Positions 55,013 to 63,780 of a DNA stretch of 64,000 nucleotides are shown here, in pieces. The notes beneath the pieces are model-generated. The model saw only the letters and a program-made list of their open reading frames with translations, was not told the origin of the DNA and made no database searches. The translations under genes and the position numbers were made by a program. Position 1 is the stretch's first letter. Each line of letters begins with the position of its first letter. The stretch is from Acidobacteriota bacterium (GTDB taxonomy: Bacteria; Acidobacteriota; Terriglobia; Versatilivoradales; Versatilivoraceae), in NCBI GenBank assembly GCA_022826755.1, contig JAJDUG010000022.1, positions 1 through 64,000 on the forward strand, in the 5' to 3' direction.

Positions 55013-55100
55013 ACGTCCTAAATGGTCCGGTGGATTCCCGTTCAGTAAGAGGGATGCAATGAGGGGATCGTAGCAGGGTGATCAATAGTAAGTCTATTAG
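55001..55100. repeat. Duplicated module R3, copy a
   Basis: CCGCCAACGTCC, GGTGGATTCCCGTTC, AGAGGGAT and AATAGTAAGTCTATT recur in the same order at 57168-57280. In copy b it follows module R2 directly; here the palindrome-delimited array lies between R2 and R3. Confidence 0.6.
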
Positions 55101-55132
55101 TATTAATTACTTACAATTAACCAATTATATCT

Positions 55133-55390
55133 GATGGACGACTGGGCGCGTTACCTGGCCGGCGGGAGCCGAGCGAGGCGGGGACAGCGGGGCCGGCGCC
55201 GCAACGCGAAGTGCCGGAGAGCCAGCCTACCCAATGTAGTACATTGGAGCTGGCGAGGGGCTCCGGCCCCTTCGAACCCCCGACCGGGGAGAGCCCTCCC
55301 CTGGCCCCCCCATCACTCCCGCCGCTCCCGTCTCCCTCTCCCATGACCGGGGCCTCGATGGCGCGAGAAACGACGGGGAAGCGTTCGACG
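55133..55390. repeat. Integrase-tail module, copy 3
   Basis: It starts with the integrase C-terminal codons (MDDWARYLAG) and continues with GGGGACAGCGGGGCCGG, CCAGCCTACCCA, GCTGGCGAGGGGCTCCGGCC as in copy 1 (50540-50760). It is preceded by TTACTTACAATTA, similar to the region before the intact integrase (TTATTTACAATA at 49250), so this may be an integrase locus with an internal deletion. The remaining gap 55391-55581 holds a partial R2 copy. Confidence 0.65.
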
Positions 55391-55581
55391 GTATCCTGCC
55401 CCCCTGAATCCGCCAGCTTTGCCGGTCAGGCTGCGTTTTCCCAGCCCCCGGCGTACCCCACAACGCTCCCAGGGACAATTTCGCTCTCAGAGGGCGAAGT
55501 CCTCGTCGTCTTCGGGAAAATCGGTTAGCGGCAAAAAGGACTCCGGCGATGGCGAGCTTGAAAACTATGCTGCCGGGATCG

Positions 55582-56187
55582 TTATTTCGGAATCGGCAAC
55601 CCTCCCCAGGCCCGCAGCACCTGGCCGGACATGGTTCCCTCAACGGCTTCAACATAAAAGCGTGCGCATTGTTCGGCGGTGACCAGACCCAATCCCTGTC
55701 GTCCAGGTTCAACGACAGGCGCGGGGCTCACGACATTTACGCGAATCCGTCGTGGCATCAAGCGTGCAACATTTTGCACATAGGTATCGACCGCCGCATT
55801 CAGTGGACCGATCGCAATGCTGGCCGGGTTCGGATAGTGGCTGAGGTAGCCGCTCGTCAACGTAAACGAGCCATTATCTCGAATGCTGGCCTGCCCGAGT
55901 CTCACTAGCCGAATCTGACTGAGGAACTTGCGGTCGAATCCGTACCGAAAGTCGGCACCGTCCAGCTGTTCGAATTTCTTGAAAATGCCATCGCCGCCCA
56001 CGACGGCAACGAGGGCATCGAACGGGCCGACCGCTCCAAACATTTCCCTCACCGAATCCGCATTCGTGTAGTCACACTGAATGTCACCACTCGTTGTACC
56101 AATACGAACAACTTCGTGGTTCTTGGAGACTGCGATGTCTATCTTGCGTCCAATGGTGCCGGAGGCGCCAACTATGATTACCTTCAA
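55582..56187 (-). CDS. Short-chain dehydrogenase/reductase without the usual YxxxK
   Basis: 201 residues. VIIVGASGTIGRKI is the Rossmann TGxxxGxG-type loop and ALVAVVGGDGIF replaces NNAG. Where the catalytic Tyr-x-x-x-Lys is expected, the protein has GYLSHYPNPASIAIGPLNAA, with no Lys in place, as in a short SDR group of unclear activity. The C-terminal part (RRIRVNVVSPAPVVE) is typical SDR. Start is TTG 56187 with AGGAGG well placed. Island cargo or relic; catalytic function is uncertain. Confidence 0.82.
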   Translation of the reverse strand: MKVIIVGASGTIGRKIDIAVSKNHEVVRIGTTSGDIQCDYTNADSVREMFGAVGPFDALVAVVGGDGIFKKFEQLDGADFRYGFDRKFLSQIRLVRLGQASIRDNGSFTLTSGYLSHYPNPASIAIGPLNAAVDTYVQNVARLMPRRIRVNVVSPAPVVEPGRQGLGLVTAEQCARFYVEAVEGTMSGQVLRAWGGLPIPK

Positions 56188-56291
56188 TTGCTTTCCTCCT
56201 TAGTGGTCCGTTTCATAAATACGATGTCATATAATTCTGGCGGCCCTAGGCATGGTAGGATAGGATTCTTCCCGAGGAGAGGGAGAATTCT

Positions 56292-56766
56292 ATGCCAAAG
56301 ACAAGCTCATTCAGGATCATTCTTACCGATTCCGAAAGAAGAATTCTGGAGGCAAAAGCCCGTAAATATAAATCATCGTATATTGATGTCATTCGGGCCA
56401 AGATCGTCCTCTACGCCTCCCACGGATTGGACAACAAAGACATCGCAACCCGACTGGATACGTCGGCCCAGATCGTGTGTAAGTGGCGCAAACGTTTCTT
56501 CGAGCATCGTCTGGCCGGGCTGGAGGACGCTCCCCGCAGAGGCCGGCCGCCTCTCTTTTCCCCCCGAGGTGGTCGCTGAAGTGAAGTCGCTGGCCTGTGA
56601 GTTGCCATATACCTACGGTCTGCCACTGTCCCGCTTCAGCATGGCAGAGATACAGGGTGAGGTCATTGGTCGAGGACTGGTCGCTTCGATCGGAGAGACT
56701 ACGATCTGGCGATGGTTGTCGCAGGATGCGATTCGGCCTTGGTTTCACGGAAGAGGGACGCACTAA
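56292..56766 (+). pseudogene. IS630-type transposase remnant, frameshifted and truncated
   Basis: Frame 1 encodes a helix-turn-helix start (RIILTDSERRILEAKARKY, DIATRLDTSAQIVCKWRKRF, RLAGLEDAPRRGRPPLF). A +1 shift in the run TTTTCCCCCC near 56560 moves the reading to FPPEVVAEVKSLACELP, ASIGETTIWRWLSQDAIRPW. The DDE catalytic domain is absent after about 56766. ATG 56292 has GAGAGGGAG upstream. Confidence 0.85.
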
Positions 56767-56984
56767 GACGCTGGTCCAAAGCGGTTCACGAAAGAAATCA
56801 GTTTAGCAACTCCTAGAAAAAACTACCTTCCCAAACTCAGATAGTCCTTGGCGCTGCGCATTTCTCCGGCGCAGACGTAGACCTCGAAGTGTCCATTGCT
56901 GTTGCTTCCACAGCCTTGGAGGAGAGGAGGAGGTTGCGAGGGGACCTCACCGTCCGGGATCGGGACCGGCCATGGGGTCGTGTT

Positions 56985-57280
56985 CCCCTGAATCCGCCAG
57001 CTTTGCCGGGCAGGCTGGACTTTCTCACTCCCTGGCATAGCAGAGCACCCCGAAACGCCTCCTGGACCGATTCCCCTCTCAGGGACCGCAGGTCCCGCCG
57101 TCTGCGGGGAAACCGGAAGGGTCGGCTCGCTCAGCAGTCCCGTGGTCGCAATCCGGTCCGGGCGAACCGTCCCGATCGTAACTGTTCGCCAACGTCCCGA
57201 AAGGTCCAATGGATTCCTTTTCACAAAGAGGGATATAACAAGGGAACTGCAATCGGCTGACCCATAGTAAGTCTATTTTA
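56985..57280. repeat. Duplicated modules R2-R3, copy b (uninterrupted)
   Basis: R2 (CCGCCAGCTTTGCCGGGCAG to ATCCGGTCCGGGCGAAC) passes directly into R3 (GTAACTGTTCGCCAACGTCC to CATAGTAAGTCTATTTT). It serves as the empty-site counterpart of 54172-55100. The rest of 56771-57504 has no gene. Confidence 0.6.
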
Positions 57281-57325
57281 AACAGTAGGTTACCGTCATC
57301 AGGTTGCAGGCCGTGCAACAGTGTC

Positions 57326-57470
57326 TCGTCCTGTTAATCCTGTGTATCCTGTGTATCCATGTTCCACAATGCAACCAAACGGTCTAACGAAACTTGGGCC
57401 TATTCCCGATTGGCCATGAAACTCCCCTGTTGCTCTCTCGAATGATCCGCCTATCGTGGGGGGCGTGGGC
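57326..57470. repeat. ATCCTGTGT micro-repeat and dispersed ~50-bp repeat, copy 3
   Basis: 57326-57365 has four 9-bp units (CTCGTCCTG, TTAATCCTGTG, TATCCTGTG, TATCCATG). 57423-57470 carries CTCTCGAATGATCCGCC and GTGGGGGGCGTGGGC, the third copy of the repeat at 9154 and 45473. It lies 35 nt past the stop of the minus-strand SDR gene. Confidence 0.6.
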
Positions 57471-57504
57471 ATCGCTTGTTTCTGGTACAGGAAACCCGAG
57501 CGTG

Positions 57505-58290
57505 TCAGGCCATGTTCATCCCGCCGCAGATGTTGAAGGCTTGCCCTGTAATGGCGGCCGATTCGTCGGAGGCGAGCAGTATCGCCATCGGAACGATTTC
57601 CCGCGGCTGAAGTCGTCTCCCGATCGGGGTGAGACGTGCTTCCAGTTCGGAAAACTCGATCCCCAACCTCCCGGAGTCGTACTGGATCCGGCGGTCGTTC
57701 ATCTCGGTCTGCACCGGACCCGGACAGATGGCGTTGACGGTGATGCCATCCTTGGCTATTTCCAGGGCCAGAGTGCGGGTGAGCCCGAGCATCCCATGCT
57801 TGGAGGCGGTATAGGCCACTCCATGGAATTGAGGCGTCCTGGAGGCTAACGAGGCAATGTTGATGATCCGCCCCCCTTCTCTCTTGATCATTGACGGAAG
57901 GACCGCCTTGCACAACAGGTAGGGAGCGGTCAGGTTCAGAGCCAGGGAGCGATTCCAGAACTCGTCGTCAAATTCAATGACCGGCTTCGGATTGGAGCTG
58001 CTGCCCAACCCGGCGTTGTTGACCAGGATGTCCAGGCTTCCCAACTCTCTTTCGGCCAAGCCGATCAAGCCCGGGACCGTGGACAATTCCAGCAGGTCGG
58101 CCGGAATGGCTACCGCTTCCCTTCCCAGAGCCCGGATCTGTTGAACCAATGAATCCAGATCTTGCGTGGTTCGGGCCGTGACGGCCACCCGGGCGCCCTC
58201 CGCGGCAAACCCCAGGGCGATGGACCGCCCGATGCCACGGCTGGCCCCGGTGATAAGAGCAGTCTTGTCTTTCAGCTTGAGTGAGTCCAT
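57505..58290 (-). CDS. SDR family oxidoreductase (FabG-like)
   Basis: 261 residues with all classical SDR elements: TGASRGIGRSIAL cofactor loop, DILVNNAGLG, catalytic Ser in INIASLASR, Tyr and Lys in YTASKHGMLG, and NAICPGPVQTEMND. The C-terminal end INICGGMNMA is also typical. It reduces a ketone or oxidises an alcohol with NAD(P)H; the substrate is unknown. ATG 58290 is chosen (AAGGA upstream); ATG 58299 is an alternative. It is the first backbone gene right of the island. Confidence 0.92.
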   Translation of the reverse strand: MDSLKLKDKTALITGASRGIGRSIALGFAAEGARVAVTARTTQDLDSLVQQIRALGREAVAIPADLLELSTVPGLIGLAERELGSLDILVNNAGLGSSSNPKPVIEFDDEFWNRSLALNLTAPYLLCKAVLPSMIKREGGRIINIASLASRTPQFHGVAYTASKHGMLGLTRTLALEIAKDGITVNAICPGPVQTEMNDRRIQYDSGRLGIEFSELEARLTPIGRRLQPREIVPMAILLASDESAAITGQAFNICGGMNMA

Positions 58291-58469
58291 CAGTCGCATC
58301 CTTTCCTGTTTTTCAGCCTGATTGGATTGAGTGGAAAGAATACCCCCAACCAGGCTGCCTATCAATCGTCATCAGGACGAGAGGTTCCTGCACCGGAAGC
58401 CGGCTCGGGCGATGACCCGGTGCGGGCGTGCGGATGCTCCGGACTGCGAGCCAGCCGTTTCCCGACAAA

Positions 58470-58690
58470 ATTCTGTGCATCCTGTGCATCGATGTAAATC
58501 AATCGCTTTGCTCTCGAGGCCGATACCCAACGCCGGGAATCACATGGTGGCATTTCCTGTCCCGGGTGGACCTTTCCTCAACCCGTTTTTTTTTACCCGA
58601 ACCCGGGGGCGTTCCCATTGAGGGGGTCAAGAGCACCGTCTTTCTTCGTGTGTCTTCGTGGCCCTTCATGCGTCTTCGTGGATTCCTCTT
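58470..58690. repeat. Micro-repeats in the divergent gap (ATCCTGTGC and TCTTCGTGG types)
   Basis: 58470-58500 has TTCTGTGCATCCTGTGCATC. 58636-58690 has CTTTCTTCGTGTGTCTTCGT and GGCCCTTCATGCGTCTTCGT. The gap 58291-58826 otherwise contains only an open frame continuing upstream from the ABC transporter gene, which includes these repeats and is not likely translated. Confidence 0.6.
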
Positions 58691-58826
58691 TTTTGTCGTT
58701 GTTTCAGGCAGGTTCTCCACCCGCTATCTCAGGGGTCCGGGCAAGCACAAATCCTTGACATTCATGCCAAAAGCGGCTAGGTTTGCGCGACCCGGCAGGC
58801 AATCGGAGGGCTCGAGACCATCCGGA

Positions 58827-60698
58827 ATGGAAAAGTGGCCGTTCTTCAGCCATATAAAGCCCTTTTTCCCTTTCATCGTGGCCGCCACTCTGTTGATGGG
58901 TCTGGCAACGGGCCTCAAGGGCTTCCTGGCCTTACTGGTGGGGCCTGTCATGGACCACCTGCTCGTTCCCGATCCTCCAAGCAGCGTCCCCCTCGGAAAA
59001 CTGCTCATTTTCCCCGAGGAAATCTACCTGGAACAGATCAATCCCTTCCCCTTTGAGGATCCCTGGCTGGTGGTCGGGTTGCTGGGAGTTCTGGCCACGC
59101 TCGCCAAGGGAGTGTCCGAATACAGCTCGACCTATATCCTGAACTACGTGGGGCAATCCTGCGTCGCCCGCCTGAGGACAAGCGCTTACGAGAATGTGGT
59201 CTATCAGTCGTCCCAATTCTTCTACAAGAACACCACCGGAAATCTCATATCTCGAATCACCAACGACATCGAAAAAATCCAGTTCGCTTTCTCCACCAAT
59301 CTGGCCGATGCGCTGAAGCAAACCCTGACGTTGGTGACTTTCCTTGCCATATTGTTTTTTCTCGACTGGAAGCTTGCGCTCATCATTTTCCTGGCAGCGC
59401 CCCTGATCATTCTTCCTTCCAGGATCCTGGGCCAATTCGTGCGGCAGCTCAGCCGGGCCAGCCAGGAGAAGCTGGGGCAGGTCGCCGAGATTCTTCAGGA
59501 AAGCATCAGCGGCCAGCGCATCGTCAAGGCATTCTCCATGGAGCAGTTCGAACTGGACAGGTTTCGGCGGGCCGTTCGACAAGTGGCCAGGATCAATCTC
59601 AGGCATCTTCGCTTGCAGGCGCTTCCCTCTCCACTCATGGAGCTGTTGGGGGCCTTGCTGCTGGTGCCCCTGCTCTACTACGCCCAGCAGGCGATCGGCC
59701 AGGGCCGGATGAGCCAGGGAGATTTCGGGGTGTTCTTCGTTGCCCTGTTGAGCTTGTACGAACCCATTCGGCGCATGAGCGGCATCTACATGAACTTTCA
59801 ACATGCCAAGGGCGCATCCGGCAAGGTCTTCCAGATCATGTCGGAGCCTCGTCAGGTGGTGGAAGATCCCGATGCCGCCGAGCTGGCCGATTTCCAACAT
59901 CGGATCGAGTTCCAGCAGGTGAGCTTCAACTACCCCGAGAGTGGCCTTCCGGTCTTGCAGCAAATAAACCTGAGGGTCGGCCGCGGCGAAGTGGTGGCCC
60001 TGGTCGGACCCAGCGGTTCGGGCAAAAGCAGCCTGGTCAACCTGATTCCCCGCTTTTTCGATCCCACCGAGGGTCGGGTGCTGATCGACGGGATCGACAT
60101 TCGCCATCTCAAGCTGTCCTCCCTGCGTGGCTTGATGGGAATGGTGACTCAGGAGACCATCCTCTTCAACGACTCGTTGCGCAACAACATTTGCTACGGC
60201 AGGTCCCAGGTGACAGAGGCCGAGATGCGCGAGGCGGCCCGGGCAGCCCTGGCCGAGGAGTTTATCCTGGAGCTTCCGTCCCAATACGACGCCAGCATCG
60301 GCGAGCGGGGACAGCAACTCTCAGGGGGACAGCGGCAGAGGCTGGCGATTGCCCGGGCGCTTCTGAAAAACGCTCCCATTCTGATCCTGGACGAAGCCAC
60401 CTCTTCCCTGGATACCGAGGCAGAGATCCTGGTGCAGCGGGCATTGGCCAATCTCATGCGCGGCCGAACGGCAATTGTCATTGCCCACCGGCTTTCGACC
60501 ATTCGACGGGCCGATCGCATCGTAGTCATTGAGCATGGAAAGATCACCGAGGTCGGAACTCACGCCGACCTGATGGAAAAGCGAGGACTGTATCAACGGC
60601 TCCACGATCTTCAGGTGACAGGCGACGAGTCCGAACTGGAGCCCGTGTCTTCACCTGAGAGACCTGTATCCCGCAGAACCCGGAGCCGGCAGCCATGA
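58827..60698 (+). CDS. ABC exporter, lipid A/lipid flippase type (MsbA-like)
   Basis: About 623 residues: six-helix membrane domain (FFPFIVAATLLMGLATGLKG, TLTLVTFLAILFFLDWKLAL) then a nucleotide-binding domain with Walker A GPSGSGKSSLV, Q-loop VTQETILF, signature LSGGQRQRLAIARAL, Walker B ILILDEATSSLD and H-loop IAHRLSTI. A half transporter that dimerises in the inner membrane; position before yicC-gmk-rpoZ-coaBC suits an MsbA role. ATG 58827 starts at the family-like MEKWPFFSHIKPFF; an ATG at 58764 would add 21 residues. Neither has a strong ribosome site. Confidence 0.9.
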   Translation: MEKWPFFSHIKPFFPFIVAATLLMGLATGLKGFLALLVGPVMDHLLVPDPPSSVPLGKLLIFPEEIYLEQINPFPFEDPWLVVGLLGVLATLAKGVSEYSSTYILNYVGQSCVARLRTSAYENVVYQSSQFFYKNTTGNLISRITNDIEKIQFAFSTNLADALKQTLTLVTFLAILFFLDWKLALIIFLAAPLIILPSRILGQFVRQLSRASQEKLGQVAEILQESISGQRIVKAFSMEQFELDRFRRAVRQVARINLRHLRLQALPSPLMELLGALLLVPLLYYAQQAIGQGRMSQGDFGVFFVALLSLYEPIRRMSGIYMNFQHAKGASGKVFQIMSEPRQVVEDPDAAELADFQHRIEFQQVSFNYPESGLPVLQQINLRVGRGEVVALVGPSGSGKSSLVNLIPRFFDPTEGRVLIDGIDIRHLKLSSLRGLMGMVTQETILFNDSLRNNICYGRSQVTEAEMREAARAALAEEFILELPSQYDASIGERGQQLSGGQRQRLAIARALLKNAPILILDEATSSLDTEAEILVQRALANLMRGRTAIVIAHRLSTIRRADRIVVIEHGKITEVGTHADLMEKRGLYQRLHDLQVTGDESELEPVSSPERPVSRRTRSRQP

Positions 60699-60708
60699 TC
60701 GGGGGCTC

Positions 60709-61605
60709 ATGATCCATAGCATGACCGGATATGGTCGAGGCCAGTGGCAGGAGGAGAGTTGGCTCTGCCGTGTCGAGGTCAAGTCGGTCAACCACCGATA
60801 CCTCGACATCCAAAACCGGCTCCCTTCGGAACTCTCAAGCCTGGATGGAAAGATCAGAAAGTGGATCCAGAAACGAATCAGGCGAGGACGCATTGACCTG
60901 TTCCTCAAGATCGAAAAAGGCGATGATCCGGGATTCAGCCTCAACCGGCCGTTGTTTGAAAGCTGCCTGGACGCCCTGAAGCTCTTGGAGAGGGACTACT
61001 CCATCGAGGGAAGGGTCGACCCAAGCCAGCTTCTGAGAATGCCCGGGATGTTGGCCCGGGAGTCGGCCCCTGTTTCGGATGAACAGTTGGCCGTGCTCGA
61101 GGCCGGGGTCGCGAGCGCCGTCGCCCAGGCCCTGAGCGACCTGGAGACCATGCGGTGTGCGGAAGGCCAGGTTCTGGAGACCGAAATCCGGACGCGCCTG
61201 CACGCTATCGAGACGGAGGTCCAAAGGATCGAGACTCAGTCGGAAGGACTGTTGGAACTGCATCGAGAGCGTTTGAAGACTCGCATGGAAACCATTCTGG
61301 CAGACGTCGACATCGACCCTGCCCGTCTGCTTCAAGAGGCTGCCCACCAAGCCGACCGCGGAGACATCAGAGAAGAAGTATCACGACTGATCAGCCATGG
61401 GACGCAGTGTCGGGCTCTTTTGTCGGGCTCGGGCGAAGTGGGCAAGAAGATGGATTTCATGATGCAGGAAATGAATCGTGAGGCAAACACGATCCTGTCC
61501 AAGAACGCCGGCCTGGCGGACCGGCGACTGGATATCACCAACGCAGCCATTACCATCAAGACCGAAATCGAAAAAATTCGCGAGCAGATCCAGAATGTGG
61601 AGTGA
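60709..61605 (+). CDS. yicC: YicC family endoribonuclease
   Basis: 298 residues, full length. The start MIHSMTGYGRG and VEVKSVNHRYLDI are diagnostic, followed by RRGRIDLFLKIEK, LLQEAAHQADRGDIREEVSR and the C-terminal GKKMDFMMQEMNREANTILSK. YicC proteins cut RNA and affect small-RNA turnover. The gene begins 11 nt after the ABC exporter stop and precedes gmk by about 50 nt, a common cluster. Confidence 0.95.
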   Translation: MIHSMTGYGRGQWQEESWLCRVEVKSVNHRYLDIQNRLPSELSSLDGKIRKWIQKRIRRGRIDLFLKIEKGDDPGFSLNRPLFESCLDALKLLERDYSIEGRVDPSQLLRMPGMLARESAPVSDEQLAVLEAGVASAVAQALSDLETMRCAEGQVLETEIRTRLHAIETEVQRIETQSEGLLELHRERLKTRMETILADVDIDPARLLQEAAHQADRGDIREEVSRLISHGTQCRALLSGSGEVGKKMDFMMQEMNREANTILSKNAGLADRRLDITNAAITIKTEIEKIREQIQNVE

Positions 61606-61656
61606 GCTCGGTGGCGATTGAAGACACTAGCCCCGATTACCCTATCGAGTAGAAAG

Positions 61657-62292
61657 ATGAAGGCAAAGGGACAGATCTTTATCGTGTCGGCTCCATCCGG
61701 ATCGGGCAAGACCACGTTGCTCAGGAGACTCCTGAAGGAAGATGCGCGATTGCGCTTCTCCGTGTCCTACACCACCCGAAAGCCGAGAGGCCGGGAGCGT
61801 AACGGCAAGGAGTATTTCTTCGTGAGCGAGACGGAATTCGAAGCCATGATCGACCGCGGCCAGTTCCTCGAGCATGCCAAGGTCTTCGGCAATTATTACG
61901 GAACCTCTCGGGAGTATGTGGAGGAGTGCATCACCGCCGGCACCGATCTGCTCCTGGACATCGACACCGACGGGGCTGCTCAGGTAAGAAGGCAACGGCC
62001 CGAGGCTGTTGCCATCTTCATCATGCCTCCGTCGTTCCAAGCGCTCGAACAGCGCCTGGAACAACGTCACCTGGACAGCGCCGAAACCATCCGGCAGCGC
62101 CTGGATTGGGCCAGCCGGGAAGAAATCCATCAATTTCGACACTACGATTACGTGGTGGTCAACGACCTGCTCAGCAGGTCCCACGATCAGCTTCGCTCTA
62201 TCGTCCTGGCGGAAAGATGCCGTCGAGACCGATCGCTTGAACAGATCGAAATCATCCTGAAATCCTTTGGAGGAGATTCCATTGACCGATAA
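61657..62292 (+). CDS. gmk: Guanylate kinase
   Basis: 211 residues. P-loop VSAPSGSGKTTLL, GMP-binding SVSYTTRKPRGRERNGKEYFF, GTSREYVEECI, LLLDIDTDGAAQVRR and the lid-side IFIMPPSF region identify it. It phosphorylates GMP to GDP. ATG 61657 gives the normal N-terminus; a TTG 13 codons upstream is possible. The 3' end overlaps rpoZ by 11 nt. Confidence 0.95.
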   Translation: MKAKGQIFIVSAPSGSGKTTLLRRLLKEDARLRFSVSYTTRKPRGRERNGKEYFFVSETEFEAMIDRGQFLEHAKVFGNYYGTSREYVEECITAGTDLLLDIDTDGAAQVRRQRPEAVAIFIMPPSFQALEQRLEQRHLDSAETIRQRLDWASREEIHQFRHYDYVVVNDLLSRSHDQLRSIVLAERCRRDRSLEQIEIILKSFGGDSIDR

Positions 62293-62518
62293 CATCGGAC
62301 AAATCGACAGCAAATTTCGATACATCATCGTGGCGGCCAAGAGAACCCGGCAACTGCAGGGCGGTTCAAACCCTCTGGTTCAGAGCCTCTCGAAAAAATT
62401 CACCCGGATTGCCCAGGAGGAAGTCGCCGCGGGTGTGGTGAACTTTGAGATCCTCGGCGGTGAACCCCAGGACGATGACGAGGCCCTGCCTATCGACGTC
62501 GGCCCGGCTCCCCATTGA
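62282..62518 (+). CDS. rpoZ: RNA polymerase omega subunit
   Basis: 78 residues. DNIGQIDSKFRYIIVAAKRT, RQLQGG and the KKFTRIAQEEVAAGVV segment match omega. Start is set at TTG 62282, with GGAGGAG 8 nt upstream; an earlier TTG (62267) lies before that site. Overlap with gmk implies co-translation. The acidic tail (GGEPQDDDEALP) is lineage-typical in length. Confidence 0.9.
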   Translation: MTDNIGQIDSKFRYIIVAAKRTRQLQGGSNPLVQSLSKKFTRIAQEEVAAGVVNFEILGGEPQDDDEALPIDVGPAPH

Positions 62519-62562
62519 GGATCTCCCTTGGCAGAGAGTTTCTGCGGAGGCCGTTTAGTCAC

Positions 62563-63780
62563 ATGAATCCGAGCCTGATTGTTTTGGGTATCACCGGGTG
62601 TATCGCCGCCTACAAGTCCGCCGAGCTTCTGCGCCTGCTTCAGAAGCAAGGCTACGAAGTACAGGTGGTCCTTACCGAGCACGCTCGGAACTTCGTCACC
62701 CCAATGACTCTGGCCGCCTTGAGCCGGCGTCGGGTCATCACGACCCTGTACCAGCAGGAACAACGGACTGAGGGGGCTCAAGAGGTCGCCATTGAGCATG
62801 TTCAGCTTCCCCAGGCTGCCAGTGCGCTTGTGGTAGCTCCGGCCACGGCCAATTGTCTGGCCAAGTTCGCCGGCGGCATCGCCGATGATTTTCTCTCGAC
62901 CCTTTACCTGGCGACTACCGGTCCGGTGGTTGTGGCTCCGGCCATGAACGTGCATATGTGGAACCATCCGTCGGTGAAGGAAAATGTCGGGCGGCTTCGC
63001 TCTCGGGGAGTGATCCTGGTAGACCCGGAAGAAGGCTACCTGGCGGAGGGAATCGAAGGCAAAGGTCGAATGGCCGACCTGGAAACCATCGTGAGCGCCG
63101 TGGTGAAGGCTGCTCGAGGCACCCAGGACCTGGTTGGAGAGACTGTTCTGGTCACGGCCGGTCCCACCTGTGAGGACATCGACCCGGTCAGATATCTGAG
63201 CAATCGCTCCTCCGGCAAAATGGGTTACGAAATCGCCTCCGCGGCCCGCACCCGCGGGGCCACAACCATTTTGGTCAGCGGCCCGACACAGCTTCCGCCG
63301 CCTGCCGAGGTTCGATGTCTCAGGGTACGTTCCGCGGAGGAAATGAGATCCCAGGTGCTGCGCCACTTTTCCGAGGCCACCATTGTGATCAAAGCAGCCG
63401 CCGTGGCCGACTTCAAACCGGCCAGCCGGTCCGGACAGAAGTTGAAAAAGGGACAGGCCCCCCGACGCCTGTCGCTGGTCCCGACTCCCGACATCCTGGC
63501 CGAGCTGTCCAGCCACAAGCGCGGTCAGATTCTGGTGGGATTCGCCGCCGAAACCGAGCGGGTGCTGGAAAATGCCCGAGGTAAACTGGCAGCCAAGAAT
63601 CTGGACCTCTTGGTGGTGAACGACGTCACGCAGGAGGGAGCCGGTTTTGACGGGGATACCAACGTGGTCACCCTGCTTTCGCACACGGGTTCGGAAATCT
63701 CGCTGGGAAAGCGATCCAAGAGAGAGATTGCTCACGCCATCCTGGACCAGGTGATTGCCGTGATGAAGCGCCATGCCTGA
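62563..63780 (+). CDS. coaBC: Bifunctional phosphopantothenoylcysteine decarboxylase/synthetase
   Basis: 405 residues. The CoaC half has LGITGCIAAYKSAELLR, the active His79 (IEHVQL), VAPATANCLAKFAGGIADD and Asn129 (APAMNVHMW). At the place of the E. coli active Cys (ACGDxGxGRM) it reads AEGIEGKGRM, so Cys is Glu162. The CoaB half is normal: LVTAGPTCEDIDPVRYLSNR, SSGKMGYEIA, IKAAAVADFKP and LLVVNDV. It makes 4'-phosphopantetheine for CoA. ATG 62563 is chosen; a TTG at 62515 overlaps the rpoZ stop. Confidence 0.93.
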   Translation: MNPSLIVLGITGCIAAYKSAELLRLLQKQGYEVQVVLTEHARNFVTPMTLAALSRRRVITTLYQQEQRTEGAQEVAIEHVQLPQAASALVVAPATANCLAKFAGGIADDFLSTLYLATTGPVVVAPAMNVHMWNHPSVKENVGRLRSRGVILVDPEEGYLAEGIEGKGRMADLETIVSAVVKAARGTQDLVGETVLVTAGPTCEDIDPVRYLSNRSSGKMGYEIASAARTRGATTILVSGPTQLPPPAEVRCLRVRSAEEMRSQVLRHFSEATIVIKAAAVADFKPASRSGQKLKKGQAPRRLSLVPTPDILAELSSHKRGQILVGFAAETERVLENARGKLAAKNLDLLVVNDVTQEGAGFDGDTNVVTLLSHTGSEISLGKRSKREIAHAILDQVIAVMKRHA

